A DNA stretch of 64,000 nt, taken from positions 143,691 to 207,690 of the forward strand of contig DATFGQ010000097.1 of assembly GCA_035249305.1 (NCBI GenBank). The letters run 5' to 3'. The stretch comes from DASUNP01 sp035249305. GTDB lineage: Bacteria; Acidobacteriota; Blastocatellia; UBA7656. The notes under the pieces were generated by a model. That model saw only the letters and a program-made list of their open reading frames with translations, had not been told where the DNA came from and made no database searches. The position numbers and the translations under genes are program-made. Shown piece after piece: positions 27,331 to 37,400 of this stretch (its first letter is position 1; each line of letters starts with the position of its first letter).

Positions 27331-27972
27331 ATGAGAATAGCAATAGTCACATTCGATGGATTCAACGAGATCGACTCTTTCGTCGCATCTCACATCCTCA
27401 ATCGTGTGGACAGAGCGGGTTGGAAAGCCGAGATCGCCGCCCCTGCTCAATCCGTCACCTCTATGAATGGTGTGACCGTTTCGGCTCAACAGCCGTTGGA
27501 GTTTCTGAACGAGGCTGACGCGGTTATCATCGGCAGCGGGCGAAAGACAAGGCAGGCCATAATAGACGAGTCGATAATATCGAGGATCAGGCTGTCGCCG
27601 GAGCGTCAGCTTATCGGGTCGCAGTGTTCGGGGGCGTTGGTGCTGGCGCATCTAGGTTATCTCAAGGACATTCCTGCTTGCACGGACGTAAGAACCAGGC
27701 CGATGCTCGAAGCAGCCGGGGTGAGAGTTTTGGACAGACCGTTTCATGCTGAAGGGAACATAGCCTCGGCGGGAGGGTGTCTGTCGGCGCAATACCTTGC
27801 GACGTGGATGATCTGGAGATTGGCGGGAAAGAAAGCGGCGGTGGATGCGTTAAGTTATGTAATGCCGGTCGGCGAGCAAAGCGAATACATTGCGCGAGCA
27901 ATTGAAGCTGTATCAGCGTACGTTGGGACGAGCAACGCTTCGGCCGGAGCGGCGATGGCCGAGCTCTCATGA
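27331..27972 (+). CDS. DJ-1/PfpI family protein
   Basis: A 213-residue class I glutamine-amidotransferase-like protein with the nucleophile-elbow C99 in GSQCSGALVLA, and MRIAIVTFDGFNEIDSFV as the first strand and loop. A Glu in the first helix/turn region and ADAVIIGSG match the transcriptional-regulator-like PfpI branch without the DNA-binding domain. Probably a small-molecule or stress enzyme (isonitrile hydratase/glyoxalase-like). A GAGGTG site precedes the ATG. Confidence 0.88.
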   Translation: MRIAIVTFDGFNEIDSFVASHILNRVDRAGWKAEIAAPAQSVTSMNGVTVSAQQPLEFLNEADAVIIGSGRKTRQAIIDESIISRIRLSPERQLIGSQCSGALVLAHLGYLKDIPACTDVRTRPMLEAAGVRVLDRPFHAEGNIASAGGCLSAQYLATWMIWRLAGKKAAVDALSYVMPVGEQSEYIARAIEAVSAYVGTSNASAGAAMAELS

Positions 27973-27977
27973 GCATA

Positions 27978-28049
27978 TCAAAGGATGACCGCCCACAAGA
28001 CCTTGCCGGAGAAGAGTACACAGGCGATGCTAATGCAGAGCTTTTTCAT
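27978..28049 (-). CDS. Possible 23-aa hydrophobic mini-protein or gene remnant
   Basis: On the minus strand ATG 28049 follows GGGAGGACATCT, a very good ribosome site, and opens a 23-codon frame with two Lys followed by a hydrophobic stretch (KKLCISIACVLFSGK...), the form of a signal peptide. It ends at 27978, 5 bp past the convergent DJ-1 stop. It could be a real single-helix peptide or the surviving start of a deleted exported gene. Confidence 0.3.
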   Translation of the reverse strand: MKKLCISIACVLFSGKVLWAVIL

Positions 28050-28200
28050 AGATGTCCTCCCGACTCATTCAGAAAAGATCAAAAGAAATATTCCAGGCCG
28101 GTAGTAATATAATGGAAAGTTCGGCAACTTCCCATTTAGGCACTCGATAGTGAACGTCCGTTCGATGAGGATTACTGTATTTAAATGGAGGGGCAATACT

Positions 28201-29265
28201 GTGAAACGTCTATTCTCCGCTTCATTAATATTACTGATTGGTATTTGCACGACGGTCGCGGCGCAGGAGACGGCGCACATACTCGAACAAGGCAAGCCGA
28301 TAAGCCGGGGGTTAGCCTCGACCGATAAACACAGGTATCAGATCAAGCTCTCTTCCGGCCAACTGCTGAAACTGGTAGTCGCACAGAACGGTGTAGACGT
28401 TGTAGTTGTTGTATTCGACCCATCCGGCAAACAGATCATCGAGGAGGATAGCCCGACCGGGGTTCAGGGGCAGGAAAAAGTGATGTTTCAGGCGCAAGCT
28501 AATGGTCTTTACGTTGTCGAGGTGCGCCCTTTTGATAAGGCGGCGGCCGGGCGTTACGATATAAGTATCGAGGAGCTTCGCGATGCGACCGCCGAAGAAA
28601 AGAAGGCATACGTCGACGAGCAGCAGTTGAAAGAGATTTCTCAAAAGAGGGTCGATGCGGAGTCCAGCCGAGACCTCGATTACTTAAGTCGAATCTTTGC
28701 AAACGAGTTAAGCATCGCCAGCACCGAGGGAAGGGTTTCGTCCAAAGAGGTTACTTTGGGAAACATGAAGCGGACCTCGGAAAGCATCAAGCGGTCGTTC
28801 AGATTGGATCAGGTGAGGGTGCGCGTAGTCGGAGACACAGGGGTCGTGACCGGCATTAAGAACATAGTGAGGCATGTAGGTAATCAGGAAGAAAGAAGCA
28901 AGGTCCGCTTCACAGATACGTACGTAAGGCGGGAAGGCAACTGGCTACTGTTAGCCTCACACTCGTCCAGGATTCCGCCCGAGCGGCAGGCGGCCAAGGT
29001 GGATACGAGAGTCTACGACGCCTATGTGGGCGAGTACGAGCTAGCGCCGGGGCTCGTTTTCACGGTCACCAGGGAGAGCGATAAACTCTTGACGCAGACT
29101 TCGGGGCTGCCGGACAAAATCGAGCTTCTCCCCGAATCCGAGACCACGTTCTTCTACAGAGGGGCGAATGGGTCAGTTATCTTTCACAAAGACACCACAG
29201 GGAAGGTTACCCACATGCTCCTTAAAGACCAGGGGCAGGAATTGAGGGCGAAGAGAATCAAGTAG
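28201..29265 (+). CDS. Secreted protein: PPC-like beta-sandwich + DUF4440/NTF2-like + C-terminal beta domain
   Basis: A 354-residue exported protein starting at GTG 28201 with GGAGGGG 10 nt upstream. Signal peptide (KRLFSASLILLIGICTTVAAQE), then a pre-peptidase C-terminal-like sandwich (GKPISRGLASTDKHRYQIKL ... YVVEVRPFDKAAAGRYDI), then a SnoaL/DUF4440-type NTF2-like domain (SSRDLDYLSRIFANELSI ... VRFTDTYVRREGNWLLLASHSS), then a DUF3471-like tail (YDAYVGEYELAPGLVFTVTRE). No catalytic residues evident. A longer reading from 28150 lacks a ribosome site. Confidence 0.75.
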   Translation: MKRLFSASLILLIGICTTVAAQETAHILEQGKPISRGLASTDKHRYQIKLSSGQLLKLVVAQNGVDVVVVVFDPSGKQIIEEDSPTGVQGQEKVMFQAQANGLYVVEVRPFDKAAAGRYDISIEELRDATAEEKKAYVDEQQLKEISQKRVDAESSRDLDYLSRIFANELSIASTEGRVSSKEVTLGNMKRTSESIKRSFRLDQVRVRVVGDTGVVTGIKNIVRHVGNQEERSKVRFTDTYVRREGNWLLLASHSSRIPPERQAAKVDTRVYDAYVGEYELAPGLVFTVTRESDKLLTQTSGLPDKIELLPESETTFFYRGANGSVIFHKDTTGKVTHMLLKDQGQELRAKRIK

Positions 29266-29508
29266 AGCTGATATTCACAAAAGGCGCGTCCCTTCGTTTA
29301 TCTCTCCCGGCCTGAATACCAGAGGCCCCTATCCACCCTTGCCCGCGCTGTCAAAGCGCTTCTCAAAGCAAAGCCTGCACAGATCATAGCCGTTGAAAAT
29401 CTCCTTGATAGGGCTAGTAAAGGCTCAAAGCCTCGTTGTAACCTATAGTCCGTCTCAAACGTGTTACTGGTAGAATGTTGAGAGGAGCTAATAGGAAGGA
29501 GAAATGAG

Positions 29509-30246
29509 ATGGTGATAACGAACACAGAGTCTGGGACCAACATCCATGAAGTTGCGGACCGTATTTATCGTATCAACACGCCACTTGCGATAGCAGGCGG
29601 CACAGTAAAGTTCTCGTTCAACCAGTACCTCATCGTTGACGACGAGCCCTTACTATTCCACACCGGGCCGCGCAAAATGTTTTCGCTCGTCCGCGAGGCG
29701 GTTTCAAGCGTGTTACCTCCAGACCAGCTCCGTTACATTGCTTTTTCGCATGTTGAGGCGGATGAGTGCGGGTCGCTCAACGAGTGGCTCGCCGTCGCTC
29801 CGGAATCGATTCCCTTGTGCGGCAAAATCGCGGCTGAAGTTTCAATAAACGATCTTGCCGACCGGCCCCCTCGCGCGCTCGACGATGGGGAGGTCATATC
29901 GCTCGGGAGCCATTCGGTGCGGTGGTTTGACACGCCGCACCTGCCACATGCATGGGAGTGTGGTTACCTGATGGAAGAGCAGACACGAACACTGCTTTGC
30001 GGCGACCTGTTCACGCAGGGCGGCGCGGGTCAGCCCGCAATCACGGAGGCGGACATACTCGGGCCGAGCGAAGCGTTCCGCCAGAAGATGGACTACTATG
30101 CGCATGCGAAAAACGCGGGGGAGCTGCTTGAGCGCCTCGCGTCAACCGAGCCAAGAACACTGGCGTGCATGCACGGGAGCGCATGGCAGGGTGATGGCGC
30201 GGCGCTGCTGAGAGCCCTGACTGAAGTATTGTCTCGGCAGCCTTGA
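29509..30246 (+). CDS. MBL-fold metallo-hydrolase, flavodiiron oxygen-binding-domain type
   Basis: A 245-residue metallo-beta-lactamase-fold protein. The metal motif is SHVEADECGS, that is H-x-E-x-D, the hallmark of flavodiiron (ODP) proteins rather than HxHxDH hydrolases; further ligands lie in TPHLPHAWECG, CGDLFT and CMHGSAW. The flavodoxin domain of full flavodiiron proteins is absent. It may reduce O2/NO or bind a ligand as a sensor. The ATG follows AAGGAG. It is the last gene before the large cluster and is not clearly part of it. Confidence 0.85.
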   Translation: MVITNTESGTNIHEVADRIYRINTPLAIAGGTVKFSFNQYLIVDDEPLLFHTGPRKMFSLVREAVSSVLPPDQLRYIAFSHVEADECGSLNEWLAVAPESIPLCGKIAAEVSINDLADRPPRALDDGEVISLGSHSVRWFDTPHLPHAWECGYLMEEQTRTLLCGDLFTQGGAGQPAITEADILGPSEAFRQKMDYYAHAKNAGELLERLASTEPRTLACMHGSAWQGDGAALLRALTEVLSRQP

Positions 30247-30894
30247 GCCTAACGAACATATCAAGAGGAGCGGCTGTTAAGCAGCCGCTCCCCCGCCTGG
30301 CCAATCGTCATATTGCCGTTACTTTTTGTAATACATTTTACGGATTGAATAGTGTTTGACATGCCTGGGGTCGTATGCTATTCTTGCGCGGCTTTTTGTA
30401 AGCACCAACACGAACGGCCCATGCAATCAGGTCCTTATTCTTGTTGATTACAGCCTTCCAGGACAATACTTAAGTATTCTGCTCACTCCTGGGATTTGCT
30501 GGCCGGGATCATTATTACACGCTGAATAAGGTCTACATCTGAGCATGTACGACCTTGAGCTATCCAGGTTATCGCATATGTGTCTCAACGGGCGAATCTG
30601 AAAAAAAAGCTGATGACTGTATTATGGGATACAGTCCGTTGAAACCTAGGTAAAATCTAGAGTTAAGTGTTCAAACCACCAGTATCTTTCTGGTCATATT
30701 CAAAGTGAGCCTCTTCTCCCTGAAAACATTTTGAATATGAATGCTACCAAGTTTCGTCATGTTTTAGTGTGGTAGTCAGGCTGGCCGCCTCCACGATGTC
30801 ATTTTCTTAAGCAAGGGACGAGGCTGCAGGGGTTGAGTTCCTTGCCGGCGTACAGTCATCAAAAAGCATTCGGATACAAGACGCGGGAGAAATC
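30247..30894. other. 648-bp AT-richer leader/gap upstream of the 15-gene cluster
   Basis: No convincing ORF. It holds the promoter at 30356-30384, the perfect palindrome AATACTTAAGTATT (30465-30478) and the perfect hairpin GACTGTAT-TATGGG-ATACAGTC (30615-30636). If the promoter drives the cluster, the leader is about 500 nt long and could carry a regulatory RNA; a free small RNA is another possibility. The stretch lacks the usual gene-like GC bias. Confidence 0.45.
30356..30384 (+). promoter_or_regulatory. Predicted sigma-70 promoter upstream of the cluster
   Basis: TTGACA (30356-30361), an exact 17-bp spacer, and TATTCT (30379-30384). It is the best promoter-like sequence between the MBL gene and the first cluster gene, about 510 bp upstream of ATG 30895. 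A second promoter nearer the gene cannot be excluded. Confidence 0.55.
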
Positions 30895-32154
30895 ATGTCT
30901 ACTTGCCCCCACATGATTCATCCGAAGCCGAAGGCAGTTGCATGGAGTGACTCGTTGCTCTCTTTTTGTCGCGACGGCTGCTCCAGAACGCTCTTCTTCT
31001 GCGAAAACTGCCGCTTACAGTCAAACCATCCCCTGGCCCGTTACTGCCGCCGGTGTGGCGAGCCTATATCATTCGAAAATATCGAATCGCGATTCGAGAA
31101 CGGCTTCTACCTGGATGATCCGGACGGAACCAGGTACAGCTACAAGCTCTCTCCTTACGGCATCACGACAGTCCATGCGCTAAAGAGCTTTCGAGGCCAC
31201 CTGATAGTGGTCGCCGACAGGTCTGTCCTGGTTTTCGACGTTCATAACCTGCTGAGCCCCCTTCTTGGGTTCAAGCCCCCTGACAACGCCTACATACAGG
31301 GTGTTACGCAGCCGCTTTCGTCTGACGACGATCGTTTAATCGTAACAACTGATAGAAACGTTTATTACCTGGGGTTAATGGACAAAGGCTCTAAACCCTT
31401 CTCTATACATAACGTTGCGGAGACTCGCGTGATCAGGTATCCGGTCATCCGTCTGGGCGAAAAGCTCTTGGTGTTCGAGTATGACCAGCTAAGCAAAACG
31501 TCCTGGCTTATTCAATCTCCCGACAGCGTCTTAGCTCAATTCAACGGCCCCGTCCTTTCCCCTACGGTTATAAGTGACGACAAGGTCTTCTTTTTTACCC
31601 AACGCGAGGCTCTTCTTTATAACAGCAGGACCGATTCGGTAATAAGCAAAGAGCTGATCGAGCCTCTGAGGGAGTCGCCCCCCGCGTTTATTAAAGAGGT
31701 CGAGAGTATTTACGCGGTCGGGGAGAGAATGTTGTGGCGTTTCGACCTTGGCAATGAAACCTTGGTCCCGACGTCGTTGCCCACTAAGCACTATGCCGAG
31801 GCCTCGTTATCGGCGAAAGATTTCAGCTTGATAGTAGCTCATTCGAGCGGGCTCTGCCTCCTCGACGCTTTCGGGAGCATAAAATGGGACTCCTCTAAAG
31901 AGTTTATCGAAGCGCAGTCCGACGGCCTGCCGCCGCAGCTTTACGGAAATTACTTCACTTTTTCCTCCATAGGGCGGCTCGGGGGGACGGTGCTGAGGAT
32001 ACATCGGCTAGATAATCCGAGCAGTTTCAGGGATCAGTTTGTATTTGACAAACGCCTCTTATGCGCCCCCCTGCTTACGCTCGGGAAGTTGATCGTCGCT
32101 GTTGGAGATGGCCTGTCGGCCGAATTACTCGTTTTCAATCTAGAACGGCCTTAG
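30895..32154 (+). CDS. Cluster gene 1: zinc-ribbon / beta-propeller-like protein
   Basis: A 419-residue cytoplasmic protein. The N-terminus has paired cysteines: C36-C39 (FFCENC) and C51-C54 (YCRRCG), a zinc ribbon, with C4, C25 and C29 before it. The remainder is repeated beta strands of propeller type (LIVVADRSVLVFDV, LIVTTDRNVYYLGL, LIVAHSSGLCLLDA, LIVAVGDGLSAELLVF). It likely acts as a scaffold. No membrane segment. GGGAGAAATC precedes the ATG. It opens a 15-gene run and is followed by the vWA gene after 79 bp. Confidence 0.7.
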   Translation: MSTCPHMIHPKPKAVAWSDSLLSFCRDGCSRTLFFCENCRLQSNHPLARYCRRCGEPISFENIESRFENGFYLDDPDGTRYSYKLSPYGITTVHALKSFRGHLIVVADRSVLVFDVHNLLSPLLGFKPPDNAYIQGVTQPLSSDDDRLIVTTDRNVYYLGLMDKGSKPFSIHNVAETRVIRYPVIRLGEKLLVFEYDQLSKTSWLIQSPDSVLAQFNGPVLSPTVISDDKVFFFTQREALLYNSRTDSVISKELIEPLRESPPAFIKEVESIYAVGERMLWRFDLGNETLVPTSLPTKHYAEASLSAKDFSLIVAHSSGLCLLDAFGSIKWDSSKEFIEAQSDGLPPQLYGNYFTFSSIGRLGGTVLRIHRLDNPSSFRDQFVFDKRLLCAPLLTLGKLIVAVGDGLSAELLVFNLERP

Positions 32155-32233
32155 GGGGTCGGCCTCTCAGGTAATGTCGCTCGAACCGGCGGCCGGTTTG
32201 AGTTTGAGATTAAAACCGGCGGATCGAAAAGTT

Positions 32234-34018
32234 ATGAGAATTACGAAATTGCTTTTGATTGTTTCGCTCATCTGGGTTTCAGCGCTTACGGCTTCTGAAA
32301 CGCTGGCTAATAACCGCCCGGTGAGGCAGATGGTGCTCGTAGATGCTTCCGGCAGCATGGAGGGTTTCTTCACTACGCAAGAGATTCACCGGCTTAATAA
32401 CGTTCTGCGGAATCAGCCGGGCGTCGAGCCTGAGTTGTACTACTTCGTCGACAGGTCCCTGGTCAACACGCCGCCGCCGCCGTTCGGGGCCTATACGATG
32501 CTGGAGAATGCAATGACGAGGGCCATCGAGAGTGAGCCCAGCATCCTTTGGGTAGTTTCCGATAATCAGCCGAGCATCGGAGGGAGGACGGCATCGGACG
32601 CGGATTTGGAGCGCTTCTATGAAATACTGAACTCCGACGTTGTAAAACGGATCTGCCTGTTCCCGCTCAGCATGCGCTTCAAGGGACCCCTTTTTACTCA
32701 GGACGACAGGGTTTTAAAGGCCGATTATGACAACCAGCGCGGGCTCTTAGTTTATGCGCTACTGCTCGACGACACTGCCAGAGACGAGTTTGAAACCGCC
32801 GTCCGTAATGTGGAGAACCGGCTGGGGCAGGATTTTAACTCCAGGTGCATACTCGTTAAGCCCCTCAACCGAGATACCGTAACGTCCAGCTTCAAACCGG
32901 GGAAGAAACTTCAGTTCAAAGAGGGGACGGGCATAGTCGGGCGCAACTTCGAGACGGGGCAGACGATCGAAGGCGACTTCACCCTCGAACTCGCTTCTCA
33001 ATTGGGCCACATAAAGATCGAAGAGTCGAACATCAATGCCACGACGCCCGTGGAATTTCAGACCAGTGATTTCAGCGTGTCGAGTATCAAGCCCGACATA
33101 TCTCCCAAGACCGTTGCCCTCAGCCCGAAAGACAAGAAGCAGTTTCTCGTCACGCTCCAACTGAATTCCGTGGATATACGGATCACCCCGCAAAGCCTCT
33201 GGAACTGCATTACAAAGAACACAGGTGTGATAAAGGGGAATATCAGGATCACCATCGAAGTGCCCCCGGAGAATCTTAACCTGGTCAGGAACCTCATCGA
33301 TCAATTCAGCACGGAAGGGGATATATACAAGAACCCGGATTCGTCTATCCAATCGCGCATATACGGGCTGAACTCCCTGATGCAAAGGATGATGCCTTCA
33401 GAGGGGGCCATTCAGCCGCGGGTGGGCAATGACCCGGAGGGAAACATACCCGTGCTCCTTGAGGTGAAGTACCCGAAATGGCCTTTGCTGCTCGCGCTGT
33501 TGCTCATAGGGGCGCCACTTCTTGCGGTGGTCGGGACGGCTCTATTCGTAAAAAGGCAGCCCTTCTACCGTCTGACATGGGACGGGGGGAGGTATAGAGC
33601 TTGCGACGACTTCCGCCTCTGGCCTTTCGCCGCCCGCGCGGTGCAGATCGACGACCGCGTAGCCGCAAAGGTCAAGAGAGCGCCGCTCGCCGGGCTCAGG
33701 GTGGTTGCTCAACGCGGCTACATGGTCGACGACCTCCCGAGCAAGCTCATCAGGCCCGAGGGCGCGGACTTCGTCATCAGGCGGCAGCAGGACGACGCCA
33801 TAGTCGATTTCATTTTTTCTAACTCGTACCAGGTGGCCAGCCGCGAGGTCGGCGGCGATGACCTCTATGACGGGATCGCGTACGGCGAGCAGGCGTCCGA
33901 TACGTCGGGCGATTACAGCGCAGGCGCGCCTCCGGTCCGCAAAGTCACGACGAACGCCACCAGGCCTTTGGGGAGCGGCGCCCCGTCTGAGGAGGGCTAT
34001 GAGCCTTACTCGTTCTGA
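32234..34018 (+). CDS. Cluster gene 2: membrane-anchored vWA domain protein
   Basis: A 594-residue protein with an N-terminal signal/anchor (MRITKLLLIVSLIWVSALTA), a vWA domain with the metal motif D-A-S-G-S (VLVDASGSMEGF, about residues 34-45 in this numbering), an intermediate beta-rich stretch, a membrane helix at about 416-439 (PLLLALLLIGAPLLAVVGTALFV) and a cytoplasmic 155-residue tail. The vWA fold would lie outside the cytoplasmic membrane, the tail inside near the tubulin-like protein. ATG 32234 gives a clean signal peptide; an in-frame ATG at 32174 adds 20 residues. Tubulin-like and vWA genes are known to associate (Makarova/Koonin FtsZ-like system). Confidence 0.8.
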   Translation: MRITKLLLIVSLIWVSALTASETLANNRPVRQMVLVDASGSMEGFFTTQEIHRLNNVLRNQPGVEPELYYFVDRSLVNTPPPPFGAYTMLENAMTRAIESEPSILWVVSDNQPSIGGRTASDADLERFYEILNSDVVKRICLFPLSMRFKGPLFTQDDRVLKADYDNQRGLLVYALLLDDTARDEFETAVRNVENRLGQDFNSRCILVKPLNRDTVTSSFKPGKKLQFKEGTGIVGRNFETGQTIEGDFTLELASQLGHIKIEESNINATTPVEFQTSDFSVSSIKPDISPKTVALSPKDKKQFLVTLQLNSVDIRITPQSLWNCITKNTGVIKGNIRITIEVPPENLNLVRNLIDQFSTEGDIYKNPDSSIQSRIYGLNSLMQRMMPSEGAIQPRVGNDPEGNIPVLLEVKYPKWPLLLALLLIGAPLLAVVGTALFVKRQPFYRLTWDGGRYRACDDFRLWPFAARAVQIDDRVAAKVKRAPLAGLRVVAQRGYMVDDLPSKLIRPEGADFVIRRQQDDAIVDFIFSNSYQVASREVGGDDLYDGIAYGEQASDTSGDYSAGAPPVRKVTTNATRPLGSGAPSEEGYEPYSF

Positions 34019-34045
34019 GCCCGGCTCGATAGGAGGAAGATAATT

Positions 34046-34435
34046 ATGCTCTCGATGCAAACCATAGGCATGCTTCAATCGCTGATCGATGACGAGTCCG
34101 AGGCGGCGGTCGAAAGCTGGCTCTCTCAGTTCATCATCGGCGACCCGGTCGGAATCCAGTGGTTGTACGTGCTGCTGGGGGGCATAGTGATATTCATATT
34201 ATGCCGCCTGATTTACTCCGCGATGCTTCACGGGTTGGTCGGCTCTAATCACCACCCGGCCAACTTCCGCAAAGTGGTGCTCGCCTTCGGAATACTCGCC
34301 TTCATCCTTTGCTTCACAATAGTCTTCTCAGACGTTTTTGGCGGGCTAATGGCGGGTTTCCTCAGCGTGGTCTGGTTGATCTGCGCTCTGATTTTTTATT
34401 TCACTCGGCGAAAGGTTGTAGCGCCCCAAGCCTGA
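34046..34435 (+). CDS. Cluster gene 3: small three-helix membrane protein
   Basis: A 129-residue protein with three predicted membrane helices (about 38-60, 76-96, 99-119) after an amphipathic acidic N-terminus (LIDDESEAAVESWLSQFI). No family recognised. It has an AGGAGGA ribosome site and lies 27 bp after the vWA gene and 12 bp before the tubulin-like gene, which indicates it is an integral part of the system, perhaps a membrane platform for the GTPase. Confidence 0.7.
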   Translation: MLSMQTIGMLQSLIDDESEAAVESWLSQFIIGDPVGIQWLYVLLGGIVIFILCRLIYSAMLHGLVGSNHHPANFRKVVLAFGILAFILCFTIVFSDVFGGLMAGFLSVVWLICALIFYFTRRKVVAPQA

Positions 34436-34447
34436 TAGGAGATCATC

Positions 34448-37400
34448 ATGGCCGATAATCAAGAGAGATTCTCTAGCAAGAAGATTGCGAAGGCCCGCAG
34501 CGTAGCCCCGACTATCCTGATAGGGCTGGGCGGCACCGGCAAGGAGGTGCTGCTGAGGCTGCGCAGGCGGCTCTATGAGAGGTACGGCATACTCGGGTTT
34601 CCGACCATGGGCTACCTGTGGATAGACACGGACACCCGCAACAGGAACATAGATAACCAGCCGCTCGACCATGTCATGGAGCAGGTAATGCTAAAGGAAG
34701 AGGAGCGGGTGAGCGCGGAGGTGCCGGGCGATGCCTTCATGGGCTACTTCCAGGACCATGCGGCCTTCCCCCATATCTTCAGTTGGCTCGACCCGAGGCT
34801 CTCCTCTCTCGGTCAGGTGCTCAACGGCGCGGGGCAGGTTAGACCGCTGGGCCGGCTGGCCTTCTTCCACTGCTACCCCGACATCAGGCGTAAGGTCGAT
34901 AGGATTCTGGCTAACATCAGGCAGCAGAGCGCCGTCGAGGAGATGTTAAGCGAGTACGGCGTAGAGGTAGACCCGAACTTGCTCGACGTCACCATCATAT
35001 GCTCGCTGGCGGGCGGGACGGGGAGCGGGATGTTTTTGGACACGGCTTTCATGTGCCGGCAGAACCTCCCCAACCCGGACATCACCGGCTACCTGCTGCT
35101 GCCTTCGGTCTTCGCCGACGCCATAAACGGGAACGAGAAGATTTACGCGAATGCCTACGCGGCGCTTAAGGAGCTGGAGTACTACAGCCTGCGAAAAGAC
35201 AAGCTCAGGCTCAACAACAACGGCGATTCGGGCATGGCGGCTTTCGGCGACAAGTCGCGCCACGATTTTAGAGTCGCCTGGGATAAGAGGGGCAGAGACT
35301 TCGGGGGCGACACCGTAGCCATACCGCCGCCCGCCTTCAACACCTGCTACCTGGTAGACAACGTGACGCAGGGGGGAGGGGTCATCGGCCCTAAAGACAA
35401 AGCCTATCTGTGCGACATGCTGGCCGAGAATATCTTCCTGAATTTCTCGTCGGATGAGTTCGCCCGCATGAAGGATAGCAACCGCTCCAACCTGGAACAG
35501 TTTCTTGGCAACCCGCTCATCTACAAATACGAAGAGGGCGGCTACACGGAGATATTCTCCCAGCGCTTCTCGACGCTGGGCTTCTCAAAGCTCTATATCC
35601 CGGTCGACCGCATACGGCGGGCCTGCGGTTACCAGCTCTCGCTCGACCTGATCGACAGGTGGTTGAAGCGCAACGAGCTGAACGAGATCGAAATAGAGAG
35701 GCGGCTCAACGAGCGGGAGATGGTAAAGCTGGGGCTGCGCGCGGGGGCCGGCGGGGACGATTTTTACAGGGAGTTGAACCGCGTGGGCGAGCGCTCGTTT
35801 GACGACGAGATACGCGACTGGGTCAATCAGCACAGGACGAACCTGCTACAGGAGGCCTCGACCGGCAAGCCGCCCAAGCTTTACAGCACGATACAGAGGC
35901 TGCTGGCCGAGTTCAATAAGAGGAACTTCGACAAAGTCGACGCGCGCCCGGAGAACTGGGGCGCTTACATCAAGACCCTCGAACTGAATCGCGATCGTTT
36001 CATCAAGCTCACCTGTGGCGAGTTCAACGTCTCAAACGAGCGCGTCACCGACGGCAGCATCCTCACGCAGGTGAAGGACTGGCTAAAGGACGACCGCGTG
36101 CGGCTCGACCTGGCCGCCGAATACCTGAAGGTGCTGGGCAAGGTGCTCACGCGCCACGCCGAGGAGCTCTACGCCAAGGCGAAGGCGACGCACGAGCGCA
36201 AGGCACGCACGTCGTACGCCGACCTGATGAGCAAGCTGGAGATGGTCCGCGACGAGGAGGGCGGGTGGATGGTCCAGCGGAAAGCTTTGCGCTCGCTTGT
36301 CGAGCACATCTGCGACCGCATGCGCGAGCACTTCAGCGCGCGCATGAACACCTACATCTTCTCGGTCGCCATGGAGGTCATCAACAACAACCTTAAGCCC
36401 TACATCGGCCGGGAAGAGATCAAGAAAGACGCGCAGGGCAACGACGTGCCCGAGCGCGCCGGGCTGGTCCTGGAGTTGTGGATGCTCAAGGAGCAGTTGG
36501 GCGAGTTGCGCCTGGAGCTTGACAGCCGCTTCAAGTCTTATGACCAGGTCCAGGAGCACCTGATCTACGAGAACCTCTACGAGAAAGAGTCTTTCAGAAA
36601 GCACTACCAGATAACCGAGGCCAACGAGGTCACGGCCCCCGTCTCAAGCAAGCTCGACGAGCTGGAAAGCCTGCTCTTCCAGAACGTCGGCGTGGTGAAC
36701 CCATACGACTTCCTCAGGCGCATAGAGGACCTGGGGCCGGAGCGCGTCAGGGAGCGGATAGAGGAGTTCTGCTACAGCAAGTTCTACAAGCTCGAAGTCA
36801 AAGCCGACGCCATGGAGGCGTTCGTCAAGAAGTACACTAAGAGGGAGGAGAGGCGTAAGCGCCTGGAGCGCTTCGTGACCAACGGCTCGGTGCGCCTTCG
36901 CAAGAGCAGCGCGGCCGCCATACTCGACAAGATCATGGCGAACGTCTACAACGAGACGCTCATCACCGTGAGCTCAAAGAACCAGGAGAAGTTTGCCGAC
37001 GAGTACAGTGACATAAATTCGCTGGTGCTGGCCAACACCTCGCACGACCCCAGCCACCCGACCTCAGCCCGCTCCGACGCGGTATTCCTCTACACAGAGC
37101 TTGCCGGAATCCCGCTGGCCTATATCGGCAACATCGAGCTGTACCGCGACCTGGCTTACATACCTCTCATAAGCGAGGAGAAGCCGCTGCATATAGACTA
37201 CCGCACGGAGAAGTTCACCGACATCCTGATAAAGAACATCGCGGAGGTGAAGCAGACGCTTCGCGCCAACCGCGCCCTGCTGGTCGGCGCCATATTGCGG
37301 ACCCTGACCGTGAGCCCTTCTGGCCCCGACAACACCTCCTTCTCTTTCCTCACCACGCGCTCGGGCATACCGGACAAGCGCATCCTGGGGAAAGAGTCCG

